The position numbers were made by a program, and so were the translations under genes. This document shows positions 50,913-59,653 of a stretch of DNA of 64,000 nucleotides, piece after piece. Under the pieces are notes generated by a model. That model saw nothing but the letters and a program-made list of their open reading frames with translations. It ran no database searches and was not told the origin of the DNA. The DNA is taken from the NCBI GenBank assembly GCA_051883735.1, contig JBJEUH010000077.1, positions 1 through 64,000 on the forward strand, read 5' to 3'. Position 1 is the first letter of the stretch, and each line of letters opens with the position of its first letter. This DNA is from Ventricola sp051883735. Its GTDB lineage: Bacteria; Bacillota; Clostridia; Christensenellales; Aristaeellaceae.

Positions 50913-52751
50913 TTACTGAAGAACCGCCGTCGCCTCGCTCCGGAAGCCGCCGTCCAGATACACGCGCCAGGTCTGCACGCCGCTTTTCTCGCTGCGCAGC
51001 AGCACGTCAAGCGTCACCTCGCCGGGCTCCGTGTGCGTCGCGGCGTACATGTCGCTCTCCTTGCCGTCCTCGCCCACCAGCGTCACGCGCACGCTCACGC
51101 CCTCGCGCGGCACCTGCACCGTCACCTTGACCGTCGCGGTGTACCTGCGCTTGTCGTAATAGCCCACGTTCAGCTCCACCGCGCTGCCCGGCAGCACCTC
51201 GGTGAAGCGCTCCAGGGACTGCGAGAGCACCACGCCGTCCTGTCTGGCGTCCGAGACGTTCTCATAGGTGATCAGCCCGCTGGCCAGCCCCAGCGATTCG
51301 ATGCGGGAGAGCGCCTCCTCCTCGCGCTGGCCCACCAGCTCCGGCACGACCACGCGCCCGCCGGAGACCGTCAGGTTCACCGCGCTGCCGATCTTCGCGC
51401 TCACGCCCGCCTCCGGCTGCTGGGCGATGACCGTGCCCGCGAGCTGATCGCTCGGCGCGAGCGTGATCTCGCCGACCGTAAAGCCATGCGCCGTGATCGC
51501 CGCGACGGCATTGTCCTGCGTCAGGCCGGTCACGCGCTGAACGGCGAGCATGTCGCTGCCGCGGGAGATGGTCACATACACCGTCTCGCCCCGGCCCACC
51601 TGGTCGCCCGCCTTGGGAATCTGCGCGCTGACATAGCCCTCCATCACGTCGCTGTACGCGTAATCCAGCTGAACCTCAAGGTTCGCGCTGGTGATGAGCC
51701 GCTCCGCCGTCGCCGCGTCCACGCCGGTCAGATCCGGCATGCGGGTGAAGACGAACACGGACCGGTACAGCGTCACCGCCGCAAACGCGATCATGCTCAG
51801 CATGACGACGATGACCGCCGCCATCACCGCGCGCACGCGCGCATCGTTCGGGCTCGGCGTGTGCAGCGGATGCTTTCCGTGCGGCCCGTCGTGCTCGATG
51901 CGCTGAACCATGAATTCGCCGTCCGGATGCCGCAGCGCGCGGCGCAGGTCGCGGATCATGCTCTCCGCGTTCTGGTAGCGGTCGCGCGGCTCCTTCTCCA
52001 GCGCCTTTTTGACGATGAGCTCCACCGCGCGGCTGACGTCGGCCTCCTCCTCCACGGGTTTGGGCGTCTCCATCAGGTGCATCATGGCCACGGAGACCGC
52101 CGTCTCGCCCTCGAAGGGGACGTGGCCGGTGAGCATCTCATAGAGGATCACGCCCACGGAATACAGGTCGCTGGCGCTGGTGGCACGCATGCCCTTGGCC
52201 TGCTCGGGCGAGAAATAGTGCACCGAGCCCATGACGTTGCCGTCGGAGGTCAGCGTCTTGGTATCGGCCAGGCCGGCGATGCCGAAATCGCCGATCTTCA
52301 CCTGGCCGCTTCGGGTGATCATCACGTTCTGGGGCTTCACGTCCCTGTGGATGATGCCGCGCTGGTGCGCGTGCGAGAGCGCTGCGAGGATGCACAGCGC
52401 GCAGTGCACGGCCTCCTCCTGCTCCATTTTGCCCTTTTCGGCGATGACATCCTTGAGCGTTTCGCCATCGACGTATTCAAGGGCGATGTACGAAACGCCG
52501 CCTGCCTCACCCGCGTCGATCGAGTTGACGACGTTGGGGTGGTTCAGCTTGCGGTTGACCGCCGCCTCGCGCTTGAAGCGCTCCTTGTACTCCGGATCGT
52601 CCTCGTATTCCTCGCGCAGCACCTTGAGCGCCACCGTCTGGTGCGTCTTCAGATCAAACGCCCGGTAGACGATCGCCATGCCGCCGCGGCCGATCACGTC
52701 CTCCACGCGGAACCGGCGGCTGACGATCTTGCCAATCAGTCTCGATTCCAC
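50913..52751 (-). CDS. prkC: PASTA-domain Ser/Thr protein kinase PrkC
   Basis: A 612-aa receptor kinase. The kinase domain has the ATP lysine K43, HRDVKPQN at 135-142 and DFG at 155-157. One membrane helix lies at about 308-332. Outside are three PASTA repeats (about 335-540) and a C-terminal beta-rich domain. PASTA domains bind muropeptides; in spore formers PrkC triggers germination and growth responses. The GTG start at 52751 has GAGGAGG seven bases upstream, only 2 bp after the phosphatase stop. Confidence 0.94.
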   Translation of the reverse strand: MESRLIGKIVSRRFRVEDVIGRGGMAIVYRAFDLKTHQTVALKVLREEYEDDPEYKERFKREAAVNRKLNHPNVVNSIDAGEAGGVSYIALEYVDGETLKDVIAEKGKMEQEEAVHCALCILAALSHAHQRGIIHRDVKPQNVMITRSGQVKIGDFGIAGLADTKTLTSDGNVMGSVHYFSPEQAKGMRATSASDLYSVGVILYEMLTGHVPFEGETAVSVAMMHLMETPKPVEEEADVSRAVELIVKKALEKEPRDRYQNAESMIRDLRRALRHPDGEFMVQRIEHDGPHGKHPLHTPSPNDARVRAVMAAVIVVMLSMIAFAAVTLYRSVFVFTRMPDLTGVDAATAERLITSANLEVQLDYAYSDVMEGYVSAQIPKAGDQVGRGETVYVTISRGSDMLAVQRVTGLTQDNAVAAITAHGFTVGEITLAPSDQLAGTVIAQQPEAGVSAKIGSAVNLTVSGGRVVVPELVGQREEEALSRIESLGLASGLITYENVSDARQDGVVLSQSLERFTEVLPGSAVELNVGYYDKRRYTATVKVTVQVPREGVSVRVTLVGEDGKESDMYAATHTEPGEVTLDVLLRSEKSGVQTWRVYLDGGFRSEATAVLQ

Positions 52752-52753
52752 GC

Positions 52754-53467
52754 TCAGCCCTCCTCGTCGCACCAGAGAATCAGCGTGATATTGTCGCGCC
52801 CGCCGGCGAGAAGCGCCTGCTCAAGCAGGCTGTCCGCCGCCGTGTCGAGATTCTCCTCCTGTTTGAGCGTGCGCGCGATGTCCTCATCGGCAACCATACC
52901 GGTCAGCCCGTCCGAGCACAGCAGCCACAAATCGCCCTTCCTCCTGTCCGCCGCCAGCAGATCGGGCGCGTTGTCGCCCTGGGTGCCCAGCGCGCGGGTA
53001 ATGATGTTGCGCCGCGGATGCCTGCGCGCCTCCTCCCGGGTGATGATGCGCGCGCGCACCAGCTCCTCCACCAGGGAGTGATCCTGCGTGATCTGCTCCA
53101 GCTCGCCGCCGCGCAGGCGGTAGATGCGGCTGTCGCCGACGTGCGCGATGTACATGTAATGCCCGCCGCGCCACATTGCTGAGAGCGTCGTGCCCATGCC
53201 CGCGCAGGCCGGATTCTCCTTCGCGTGCGCCAGAATCGCCTCATGCGCGTCCCTGACCGCGTCGCGCATCACGGAAATGCTGGCGATATCGTGCGAGGCC
53301 GCCATGCGCTTCACCGCGTCGATCGCCATGCTGCTGGCCACCTCGCCCGCGAGATGACCGCCCATGCCGTCCGCCACGGCGAAGATGCCCCGGCTTTCAT
53401 CAAACCAGGCGGCGTCCTCGTTCTGCCTGCGCGCCTTGCCGACGTCTGTTCTCAGCGTTGCCGTCAC
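52754..53467 (-). CDS. prpC: Stp1/PrpC-type PP2C phosphatase
   Basis: A 237-aa PP2C phosphatase, the partner of PrkC. 'DVGKARRQNEDA', 'AVADGMGGHLAGEVAS', 'HVGDSRIYRL' and 'GGRDNITLILW' hold the metal-binding aspartates. The start is a GTG. It removes phosphate from PrkC and its substrates, and the gene pair is nearly always adjacent. Confidence 0.95.
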   Translation of the reverse strand: MTATLRTDVGKARRQNEDAAWFDESRGIFAVADGMGGHLAGEVASSMAIDAVKRMAASHDIASISVMRDAVRDAHEAILAHAKENPACAGMGTTLSAMWRGGHYMYIAHVGDSRIYRLRGGELEQITQDHSLVEELVRARIITREEARRHPRRNIITRALGTQGDNAPDLLAADRRKGDLWLLCSDGLTGMVADEDIARTLKQEENLDTAADSLLEQALLAGGRDNITLILWCDEEG

Positions 53468-53524
53468 GTTCGTGCCCCTTTCCTTTGCCCTGCCGCGCGC
53501 TCCGCCCTCTCCGGGGAAAAGCGT

Positions 53525-54592
53525 TTACGCTTTGGCGTTGTCCCTGATGTATCTGCGGCGCAGCTGGCCGCATGCGCCCTCGATGTCGTCGCCCATCTCG
53601 CGCCGTCTGGTGACGGAGATGTTCTTCTGCTCCAGCACCTTCTTGAACGCGTCCACCTCGCACTCGGAAACGCCCTGAAGCCCGCGCTCGGGCACGGCGT
53701 TGAGCGGGATGAGGTTCACATGGCACTGCATGCCGCGAAGGCGCGAGGCCAGCTCGGCCGCATGCTCCGGCGAGGCGTTCACGCCGTGCACCAGCGCGTA
53801 TTCAAAGATCACGCGGCGGCCCGTCTTTTCGATGTAGTACCGGCACGCGGAGAGAATCTCGTCCATGGAATACCGGTTGGCGATGGGCATGGTCTGGCGT
53901 CGGATCTCGTCGTTGGGCGCGTGCAGCGACAGCGACAGCGTCACCGGCAGATCCTCCTCCGCGAAGCGGCGCATGTTCTCCACCAGGCCGCAGGTGGACA
54001 GCGACACGCTGCGCATGCCGATGCACAGCCCGCCCTCCATGCGCAGAAGCCGCAGGAACTTGACCACGTTGTCGTAGTTGTCAAACGGTTCGCCGCTGCC
54101 CATGAGCACGATGTTGCCCACCTTCTGCCCCTCGCCCTGGAGGGCCAGCACGCCGTTGGCGCAGACGATCTGGCCGAGCATCTCCGCCGGGGTCAGGCTG
54201 CGGGCGCAGCCGTCCAGCGTGCTCGCACAGAACTTGCAGCCCATGCGGCAGCCCACCTGCGTGGACAGGCACAGCGTGTTGCCGTACTTGTAGCGCATGA
54301 GCACGCCCTCGATGACGTGATCGTCCGGCAGGCGGTAGAGCAGCTTGATCGTGCCGTCGAGCTTCGACTGAATGGTCTCGATGACGGACACCGGGTTGTC
54401 GATGCAGGTTTCATGAAGCGTCTCGCGCAGCGCCTTGGGCAGGTTGCTCATGCGCTCAAACGGCACGCCCTGATGCAGCCACGCAAACACCTGCTTCGCC
54501 CGGAAGGCCGGCTGGCCCTGCGCCTTGAAAAAAGCGCCAAGCTCCTCGGGGGTGAGCCCGAGAAGCTGCGTCTTGTCGTTCTTGCTTTCCAT
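53525..54592 (-). CDS. rlmN: dual-specificity RNA methyltransferase RlmN
   Basis: A 355-aa radical SAM enzyme that makes 2-methyladenosine in 23S rRNA (A2503) and tRNA (A37). The cluster cysteines are C115, C119 and C122, and the methyl-carrying cysteine is C341 in 'GACGQLRRR'. Full length. It lies 6 bp after rsmB. Confidence 0.96.
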   Translation of the reverse strand: MESKNDKTQLLGLTPEELGAFFKAQGQPAFRAKQVFAWLHQGVPFERMSNLPKALRETLHETCIDNPVSVIETIQSKLDGTIKLLYRLPDDHVIEGVLMRYKYGNTLCLSTQVGCRMGCKFCASTLDGCARSLTPAEMLGQIVCANGVLALQGEGQKVGNIVLMGSGEPFDNYDNVVKFLRLLRMEGGLCIGMRSVSLSTCGLVENMRRFAEEDLPVTLSLSLHAPNDEIRRQTMPIANRYSMDEILSACRYYIEKTGRRVIFEYALVHGVNASPEHAAELASRLRGMQCHVNLIPLNAVPERGLQGVSECEVDAFKKVLEQKNISVTRRREMGDDIEGACGQLRRRYIRDNAKA

Positions 54593-54598
54593 CTTCTT

Positions 54599-56218
54599 TT
54601 ACGCTCTCGCTCTGCGCAGGCGGCAGATGTAGAAGCCGTCCGTTCCGTCGCGGTGGGGCAGCATCTGCAGTCCGGTTTGGGTCTCGTGCTGCGCAAGCGC
54701 CTGCGGCAGCTCCGCGCCCATCGGGAAGACCTCGTACTCCGGATGACGCGCGAGGAAGGCCTCGATCTGCTGCGCGTTCTCCTGCGGGAGAATGGAGCAG
54801 GTGGAATACACCAGCGTGCCGCCGACCTTGACCATCGGCGCGACCGCATCGAGGATCTCGCTCTGCGTGCGGCAGAGGGAGGCGACGCCCTCGCGGCTCA
54901 CGCGGTACTTGACGTCCGGCTTCTCGAGCATCACGCCCGTGCCGGAGCACGGCGCGTCGATGAGCGCCGCGTCGAGCGTCATCGCCATGTCCGGGCGCGG
55001 CGCGGAGGCGTCCTTCACCGCCGGGCGGACGTTCTCCAGCTTCAGGCGGTTCGCGGTGCCGCGGATCAGCTCCACGCGGTGCGCGTGGGTGTCCCAGGCG
55101 TAGACGCGGCCGGTGTCGTTCATCATCTCGCTGAGCACGGCGGTCTTTCCGCCCGGCGCAGCGCACGCGTCCAGCACCGTCTGGCCCGGCTTCGCGCCGA
55201 CCACGCGGGCCGCGATCACGGAGCTCTCGCCCTGGATGGTGAACAGGCCGTTCTGGAACGCGCGCATGCGGGTCATGTCGCCCGCGTTCCTCACCTTGTA
55301 GGTGCCCGGCACGATGCCCGGGGAAAACTCCAGCTCGTCGTCCGCAAACAGCGCGCGCAGGCGCGCGTCGTCGCAGCGCAGGTAGTTCACGCGCACGGTG
55401 ATGTCGCGGTCCTTCGGACGGTAGCGCAGAATTTCCAGCGCGCCGTGCTCGCCGTAGGCCTCGATGAGCAGCTGCGCCAGATCCATCGGCGCGGAGAACA
55501 AAATCGACAGATACTTCGCCGGGTCGTCCTGCGGCTTGGGCCACACGACGCCGTCCTTGCCGCGGATCATGTTGCGCAGCACGGCGTTCACCAGGCCCGT
55601 AAAGCCCTCAAAGCCCATCGCGCGGGTCAGGCTGACGCTCTCGTCCACCGCCGCCATGTCCGGCACGCGGTCGAGGTAGAACAGCTGGTACGCGCCCATG
55701 CGCAGAATCTCGCGCACGGCGGGCTCGATCTCCTTTTCGCCCTCCAGGAACTGGTCGATGCGCCAGTCGAGCGCGATCCGGTTTTCCAGCGTGCCGTAAA
55801 CCAGCTGTGTGGTGAACGCGCGGTCGCGGCGGCCAAAGGCGGCCTGCGCCAAGCGCTTGTCCAGCGCCAGGGACGCATACGCGTCGCTGCGGCTCACGTC
55901 CAGCAGCGTTTCCAGCGCCACGCGGCGCGGCGCGAGGTTCATCGGCTTCGGCTTTGCCGGACGCTCCGGACGCTCCGGACGCTCCGGACGCTCCGGACGA
56001 TCCGGACGGTTCGGTCGGTCCGCGCGCATCTTGTACCCGCGCTGCCCGTCAGGGGCCGGCCTGCCGCCGCGCGGGGAAAAGCCCTTCTTCTCGCCAAACG
56101 ACGGCTTCTCGCCGCGCGGCGCAAAGTCCTTCTTCCCGCCAAAGCCCGGCTTCCGGTCCGTCTTCTCAAGCTTCCTGCCGCCGCGGAACCCGCCGTCGCG
56201 GCCTCTGTTGTCTGCCAT
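54599..56218 (-). CDS. rsmB: 16S rRNA (cytosine-967-C5)-methyltransferase RsmB with basic N-terminal extension
   Basis: A 539-aa protein. From about residue 97 it is a complete RsmB/Sun: a NusB-like RNA-binding domain, the SAM loop DACAAPGGK at 350-358, and the two cysteines C424 (DAPCSGTG) and C474 (STCS). The first ~95 residues are a Gly/Arg/Lys/Pro-rich tail ending in a run of RPE triplets, encoded by a 9-bp tandem repeat. Such tails are absent from Bacillus RsmB and may add RNA binding. The ATG lies 3 bp after the fmt stop. Confidence 0.93.
   Translation of the reverse strand: MADNRGRDGGFRGGRKLEKTDRKPGFGGKKDFAPRGEKPSFGEKKGFSPRGGRPAPDGQRGYKMRADRPNRPDRPERPERPERPERPAKPKPMNLAPRRVALETLLDVSRSDAYASLALDKRLAQAAFGRRDRAFTTQLVYGTLENRIALDWRIDQFLEGEKEIEPAVREILRMGAYQLFYLDRVPDMAAVDESVSLTRAMGFEGFTGLVNAVLRNMIRGKDGVVWPKPQDDPAKYLSILFSAPMDLAQLLIEAYGEHGALEILRYRPKDRDITVRVNYLRCDDARLRALFADDELEFSPGIVPGTYKVRNAGDMTRMRAFQNGLFTIQGESSVIAARVVGAKPGQTVLDACAAPGGKTAVLSEMMNDTGRVYAWDTHAHRVELIRGTANRLKLENVRPAVKDASAPRPDMAMTLDAALIDAPCSGTGVMLEKPDVKYRVSREGVASLCRTQSEILDAVAPMVKVGGTLVYSTCSILPQENAQQIEAFLARHPEYEVFPMGAELPQALAQHETQTGLQMLPHRDGTDGFYICRLRRARA
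55959..56012 (-). repeat. 9-bp tandem repeat coding for Arg-Pro-Glu triplets
   Basis: Four exact units of GGACGCTCC (55959-55994) and two degenerate units follow one another. On the minus strand they code for repeated R-P-E in the RsmB extension. Such an array can change copy number without breaking the frame. Confidence 0.9.
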
Positions 56219-56221
56219 GCT

Positions 56222-57160
56222 TTACGCCTTTCCCAGGCAAACGCCTGTCTCCATGGTGTGCCCGCGCAGGTAGTCCTTCGCGTTCATGCGCTTCGCGCCG
56301 GGCATCTGAATCTGCGCGAGGATCACATCGTGATCGCCGCAGGAGACGACCAGTCCCTGCCTGGCGTCCGCCGCGATGATCTCGCCGGGCGCGCCGCTTG
56401 CCGCGCCGTCCAGCGCGGTAAGCTCAAAGACCTTGATCGTCTGATCGCCGAGCGTCGTGAACGCGCCCGGCCACGGGGTCGTGCCGCGCACCAGAGCGTC
56501 AAGCTCCTGCGCTGGCCGGCTCCAGTCGATGCGCCCCAGCTCCTTGTCCATCTTTGGCTCGTAGGTCGCCGCGCTGTGATCCTGCGGAATGCGGCGGAGC
56601 GTGCCCGCCGTGAGCGCCTTGAGCGTCTCGATGAGCAGCTCAGCCCCCATCACCGCCAGGCGGTCGCTCAGCTCGCCCGCGTTTTCCGTGGGGCCGATCG
56701 GCGTCTCACGCATGAGCAGGATGTCGCCGGTGTCCATGCCCTTGTCGGTGAACATGGTCGTCACGCCGGTCACCTGATCGCCCTTGATCACGCTCCAGTT
56801 GATCGGCGCGCTGCCGCGATGCCTGGGCAGCAGCGAGGAATGCACGTTGATCGTGCCCAGCGGCGGGATATCCAGAATCTCCTGGGAGAGCAGCTGGCCA
56901 AACGCCGCCGTGACGCACAGATCCGGCGCGCAGGACTTGAGCATGGCCACGCCCTCCTCGCGCTTGATGCGCTCCGGCTGGAAGACCGGGATGCCCGCGC
57001 TTTGGGCCAGCTCCTTCACCGGACAGGCGGCAAGCTTATGGCCGCGGCCCTTCGGGCGGTCCGGCTGGCAGAAGACGCCGACGACCTCATAGCCCTCATC
57101 AAGCAGCGCCCTGAGCGACGGCACGGCGAAATCCGGCGTGCCCATGAATACGATTCTCAC
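56222..57160 (-). CDS. fmt: methionyl-tRNA formyltransferase
   Basis: A 312-aa enzyme that formylates initiator Met-tRNA with 10-formyl-THF. 'FMGTPDFAVPSL' at the start, 'VHSSLLPRHRGSAPINW' with the catalytic His/Asn region, and the C-terminal OB fold are present. The start overlaps def by 4 bp. FolD (12147-12995) supplies the formyl donor. Confidence 0.97.
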   Translation of the reverse strand: MRIVFMGTPDFAVPSLRALLDEGYEVVGVFCQPDRPKGRGHKLAACPVKELAQSAGIPVFQPERIKREEGVAMLKSCAPDLCVTAAFGQLLSQEILDIPPLGTINVHSSLLPRHRGSAPINWSVIKGDQVTGVTTMFTDKGMDTGDILLMRETPIGPTENAGELSDRLAVMGAELLIETLKALTAGTLRRIPQDHSAATYEPKMDKELGRIDWSRPAQELDALVRGTTPWPGAFTTLGDQTIKVFELTALDGAASGAPGEIIAADARQGLVVSCGDHDVILAQIQMPGAKRMNAKDYLRGHTMETGVCLGKA

Positions 57161-57642
57161 GCTTCCCCGCCCTCTTCTTCCTCTTCTTCGTTGTCAAAGA
57201 TTTCGCGGTACATCTTGTCCACATACAGCACGCCGTCCAGATGATCGGTCTCGTGCATGATGCAGCGCGCCAGCAGGTCCTCGGCCTCGATCTCGTACCA
57301 CTCGCCGTTGCGGTCCTGGAAGCGCGCGCGCACGACCATCGGGCGCTTGACCATGCCGCGGCGGCCGGGCACGGAGAGGCAGCCCTCCGGGCCGTCCTGC
57401 TCGCCCTCGACGGAGACGATCTCCGGGTTCACCATCTCGATCAGGCCGTCGCCGCAGTCCATCACGACCACGCGGCGCAGCACCGCCACCTGCGGGGCGG
57501 CCAGGCCCACGCCGTTGGCATGGTACATGGTCTCGGCCATGTCATTAAGCAGCCTGTGCAGCCGCTCGTCAAACTTCTCCACCGGGCGGCTCTTCTTGCG
57601 CAGCAGCTCGTCCTCGATATACACCATTTTGCGAAGCGCCAT
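57157..57642 (-). CDS. def: peptide deformylase
   Basis: A 161-aa metalloprotease that removes the N-formyl group from new proteins. The three motifs are GVGLAAPQ (44-51), EGCLS (86-90) and HETDHLDG (130-137). The tail is acidic. First gene of the nine-gene operon; a hairpin-containing leader region lies upstream. Confidence 0.97.
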   Translation of the reverse strand: MALRKMVYIEDELLRKKSRPVEKFDERLHRLLNDMAETMYHANGVGLAAPQVAVLRRVVVMDCGDGLIEMVNPEIVSVEGEQDGPEGCLSVPGRRGMVKRPMVVRARFQDRNGEWYEIEAEDLLARCIMHETDHLDGVLYVDKMYREIFDNEEEEEEGGEA

Positions 57643-57762
57643 GATTCTCTCTCCTTTATATCCAGGGCAGGTCCGGCTGCGCTATCCGCGCAGTCAGGCA
57701 TAATACTCCATCATCCAGATCATTATAGAACAATTTCTGTCAAAAGGGAAGGGACAAATATA

Positions 57763-57793
57763 CAGAAAAAGCATGCCGCTGCTCCGGCACGCT
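57763..57793 (-). terminator. hairpin with T tail in the def leader
   Basis: On the minus strand AGCGTGCCG/CGGCATGCT (57770-57793, one G-T pair) with a 6-nt loop is followed by TTTTTCTG. It lies between a promoter candidate and def, so it could be an attenuator or end a short RNA. Confidence 0.65.
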
Positions 57794-57820
57794 CAAAATT
57801 CTTTTCGTTTCTGTGCGCTT

Positions 57821-57849
57821 ATATTACCACAAAACGGGGAAAAAGTCAA
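57821..57849 (-). promoter_or_regulatory. candidate minus-strand promoter upstream of def
   Basis: On the minus strand: TTGACT (57844-57849), a 17-bp spacer and TAATAT (57821-57826) with TG at the extended -10 position. Transcripts would begin near 57814 and meet the hairpin after about 40 nt. Confidence 0.5.
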
Positions 57850-57883
57850 GTCTGGCACTTTTTCCCGCGCGGGTGTATAGAGA

Positions 57884-58306
57884 ATGGCGGAGGTGAATTT
57901 CATGCTGTTTCCCGTTCCCCGGGTGGAAAGCGCGGCGCTCAACAAGGCATCCGCGCCCTTTGGCCTCATCCTCTCCCCCTCGCAGATCGCCGCGCTGCAG
58001 AGGCAGGAAGCAAAGGCGCTCGAGCGCACCGGCCGCGTGTGCTTCGGCAAAAGCATTCTGCCCCGTCTGGCCGCCGCGTTCGCCGGCTCGCCGCACATCC
58101 AGGCCTGCGACTGGGCGGACACGCTGGTCGAATTGACCGACCTGTTCTATGCCCTCAAGCGCGAGACGGAGGACTCGCTCAGCGACGAGGAGCTGATCGG
58201 GCGGATGGTCCGCACATTTGACGGCCCGGCGCAGGGCTCGACGACGCTGCTGGCCGATTTCTTTTTCATGCCGGACGAGCCGGAGGAGGACGACGATGAA
58301 GCCTGA
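57884..58306 (+). CDS. DUF6323-like protein
   Basis: A 140-aa soluble protein with 'GLILSPSQIAALQRQEAKALERTGR' in outline (GLILS, AKALERTGR), 'KSILPRLAAAF' and an acidic end. It resembles the DUF6323 family, which in Clostridia sits beside a DUF6179 gene. Function unknown; no catalytic motif is evident. It overlaps the next gene by 11 bp. Confidence 0.65.
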   Translation: MAEVNFMLFPVPRVESAALNKASAPFGLILSPSQIAALQRQEAKALERTGRVCFGKSILPRLAAAFAGSPHIQACDWADTLVELTDLFYALKRETEDSLSDEELIGRMVRTFDGPAQGSTTLLADFFFMPDEPEEDDDEA

Positions 58307-59210
58307 CCTGACGCGCCTGCTGACCCAGGCGGAAAACGACGACCTGCGCGCGGAGCTGCTCGCCCTTCTGCGCATGCAGGCCGTGTCCTACACGCAGGGC
58401 GACAGCGAGAGCCTGCCCGCCGAGACGGTCCTTGAGCTGCTGGCCTCGCTGCTGTACACGCTGGGCGTCGATCCCGCGCAGATGCAGACGCTTGCGCCGC
58501 TTTACGGCAGGGACCTGCGCCCGCTTTATGAGGCGGGCTATCGCGCGCTGCTTCACAAGACGGAGCAGGCCCGCTCGCTCATTCAGGCGCTCTGCCGGGA
58601 AACGCCGCCGCTGGGCTGCATTTCTCTCAATGACACCGTGCGCAGCATCCTCGCCTCGCTGGACCGCTACGACGCGCGCTTCTTCGCCCACCGCGTCCCC
58701 GGCGAGATCGACTATCAGCTGATCGACCCCGTGCCGGAGAGCGTCCAGGGCATCGACTACATCCTGCTCTACCTTTCGCGCCTGCGCGCGGAGATGCGCT
58801 TCCTCGCCCGCTTTGCGCAGCACCGGCTGCTCGCCCTGCTCGACGGCGCAAGCCCCGGCTGGCGCGAGGAGATTGTCAGCCTCTGCCTGAGCGTCGGCGC
58901 CAATGCGCTGGGCCTCGCGCTGCTGGGCGAGGACCCCCGCCGCCTGCACATCCGCGAAGGCGAGCGGCAGGCGCTTTTGCAGCGCTTTGCGCCCCTGCAC
59001 CCGCTGGAGATCGAAAGCCGGCTCTCCCGCGCATGCGGCAGCCTGCTCGATGCGCTTGAGCTTCACGAGGCGCAGGACGCACAGATGCTGCGCGCGCTGT
59101 GCCGCGATCTCGCCCCGCGCATCCGCAGCGCCGCGGACGCGGGCGATCTGTCGCATGTGTTCGGCGGGTTTGGGGTGCCGGTCAGTTCATCTGAACATCC
59201 AGCACCCTGA
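58296..59210 (+). CDS. DUF6179-like protein
   Basis: A 304-aa mostly helical protein without membrane segments, consistent with DUF6179. 'GCISLNDTVRSILASLDRYDARFFAH' in outline and 'IDYQLIDPVPESVQGIDYI' are the most structured parts. GGAGGAGGA before the ATG at 58296 supports the start. Overlap with the DUF6323 gene implies joint function, unknown. Its 3' end overlaps the convergent PNPOx-like gene by 29 bp. Confidence 0.65.
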   Translation: MKPDLTRLLTQAENDDLRAELLALLRMQAVSYTQGDSESLPAETVLELLASLLYTLGVDPAQMQTLAPLYGRDLRPLYEAGYRALLHKTEQARSLIQALCRETPPLGCISLNDTVRSILASLDRYDARFFAHRVPGEIDYQLIDPVPESVQGIDYILLYLSRLRAEMRFLARFAQHRLLALLDGASPGWREEIVSLCLSVGANALGLALLGEDPRRLHIREGERQALLQRFAPLHPLEIESRLSRACGSLLDALELHEAQDAQMLRALCRDLAPRIRSAADAGDLSHVFGGFGVPVSSSEHPAP

Positions 59211-59553
59211 TTCTGAACACCACAAAGTGCGGTGCATCCGGCGTGGGGAAATGATTTGTGAGCGCCGGGCAAGCCTCAAGCATCTTCTGCTTGACAACTG
59301 TGTCTGTACATTCCGCCGCTGTACCGGTCACACGAATCCACGCCCTTGTGCCGGGCTTGAGTGCAACAATCTGTACGTTGGGACAATCTTTGAGCTGATG
59401 ATGCACGGCCTTCATGTCGCCTGTGGAAATATACAGATCGCCCTCGTGTTCCATGATCGCGCCAAACGGACGGCCCGCCGGGAAATCGCCGTTGAGTGTC
59501 AAAACAAAAAATGCACCGCAAGATTTGATAAATTCATAAGCCTGACTCATCAT
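59182..59553 (-). CDS. pyridoxamine 5'-phosphate oxidase-like FMN-binding protein
   Basis: A 123-aa split-barrel protein: 'AYEFIKSCGAFFVLTLNGD', 'GRPFGAIMEHEGDLYISTG' and 'VQIVALKPGTRAWIRVTG' are typical of small PNPOx-like proteins. They bind FMN or heme-like cofactors; true PNPOx activity is unlikely at this length. It stands alone, convergent with the DUF6179 gene. Confidence 0.85.
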   Translation of the reverse strand: MMSQAYEFIKSCGAFFVLTLNGDFPAGRPFGAIMEHEGDLYISTGDMKAVHHQLKDCPNVQIVALKPGTRAWIRVTGTAAECTDTVVKQKMLEACPALTNHFPTPDAPHFVVFRIRVLDVQMN

Positions 59554-59653
59554 TTTCCTCCGTTCCTGGAAAAGAATTCCTGTCGGTCACAGCAGCTCCT
59601 TAGAGCCTCCCTCCTGAGAAATGTGGCACGGCGCAGCCGTGACGGAGGGAGTT

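Larger units (their letters stand above)
57643..57883. other. divergent intergenic region def / DUF6323
   Basis: 241 bp between the start of def (-) and the DUF6323 gene (+). It is AT-rich compared with the genes. It contains a perfect TATAAT on the minus strand at 57722-57727 without a correctly spaced -35, a hairpin at 57770-57793, and a minus-strand promoter candidate at 57821-57849. Confidence 0.55.

Noticed and set aside
49955..51010. A rsgA-overlapping N-terminal extension of rpe.
   Set aside because: The upstream part is out of frame over rsgA and lacks any domain; the ATGA overlap start gives a normal epimerase.
57715..57757. TTGACA and TATAAT upstream of def on the minus strand as one promoter.
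   Set aside because: The two boxes are only about 10 bp apart, too close for SigA, although the TATAAT alone may still be used.
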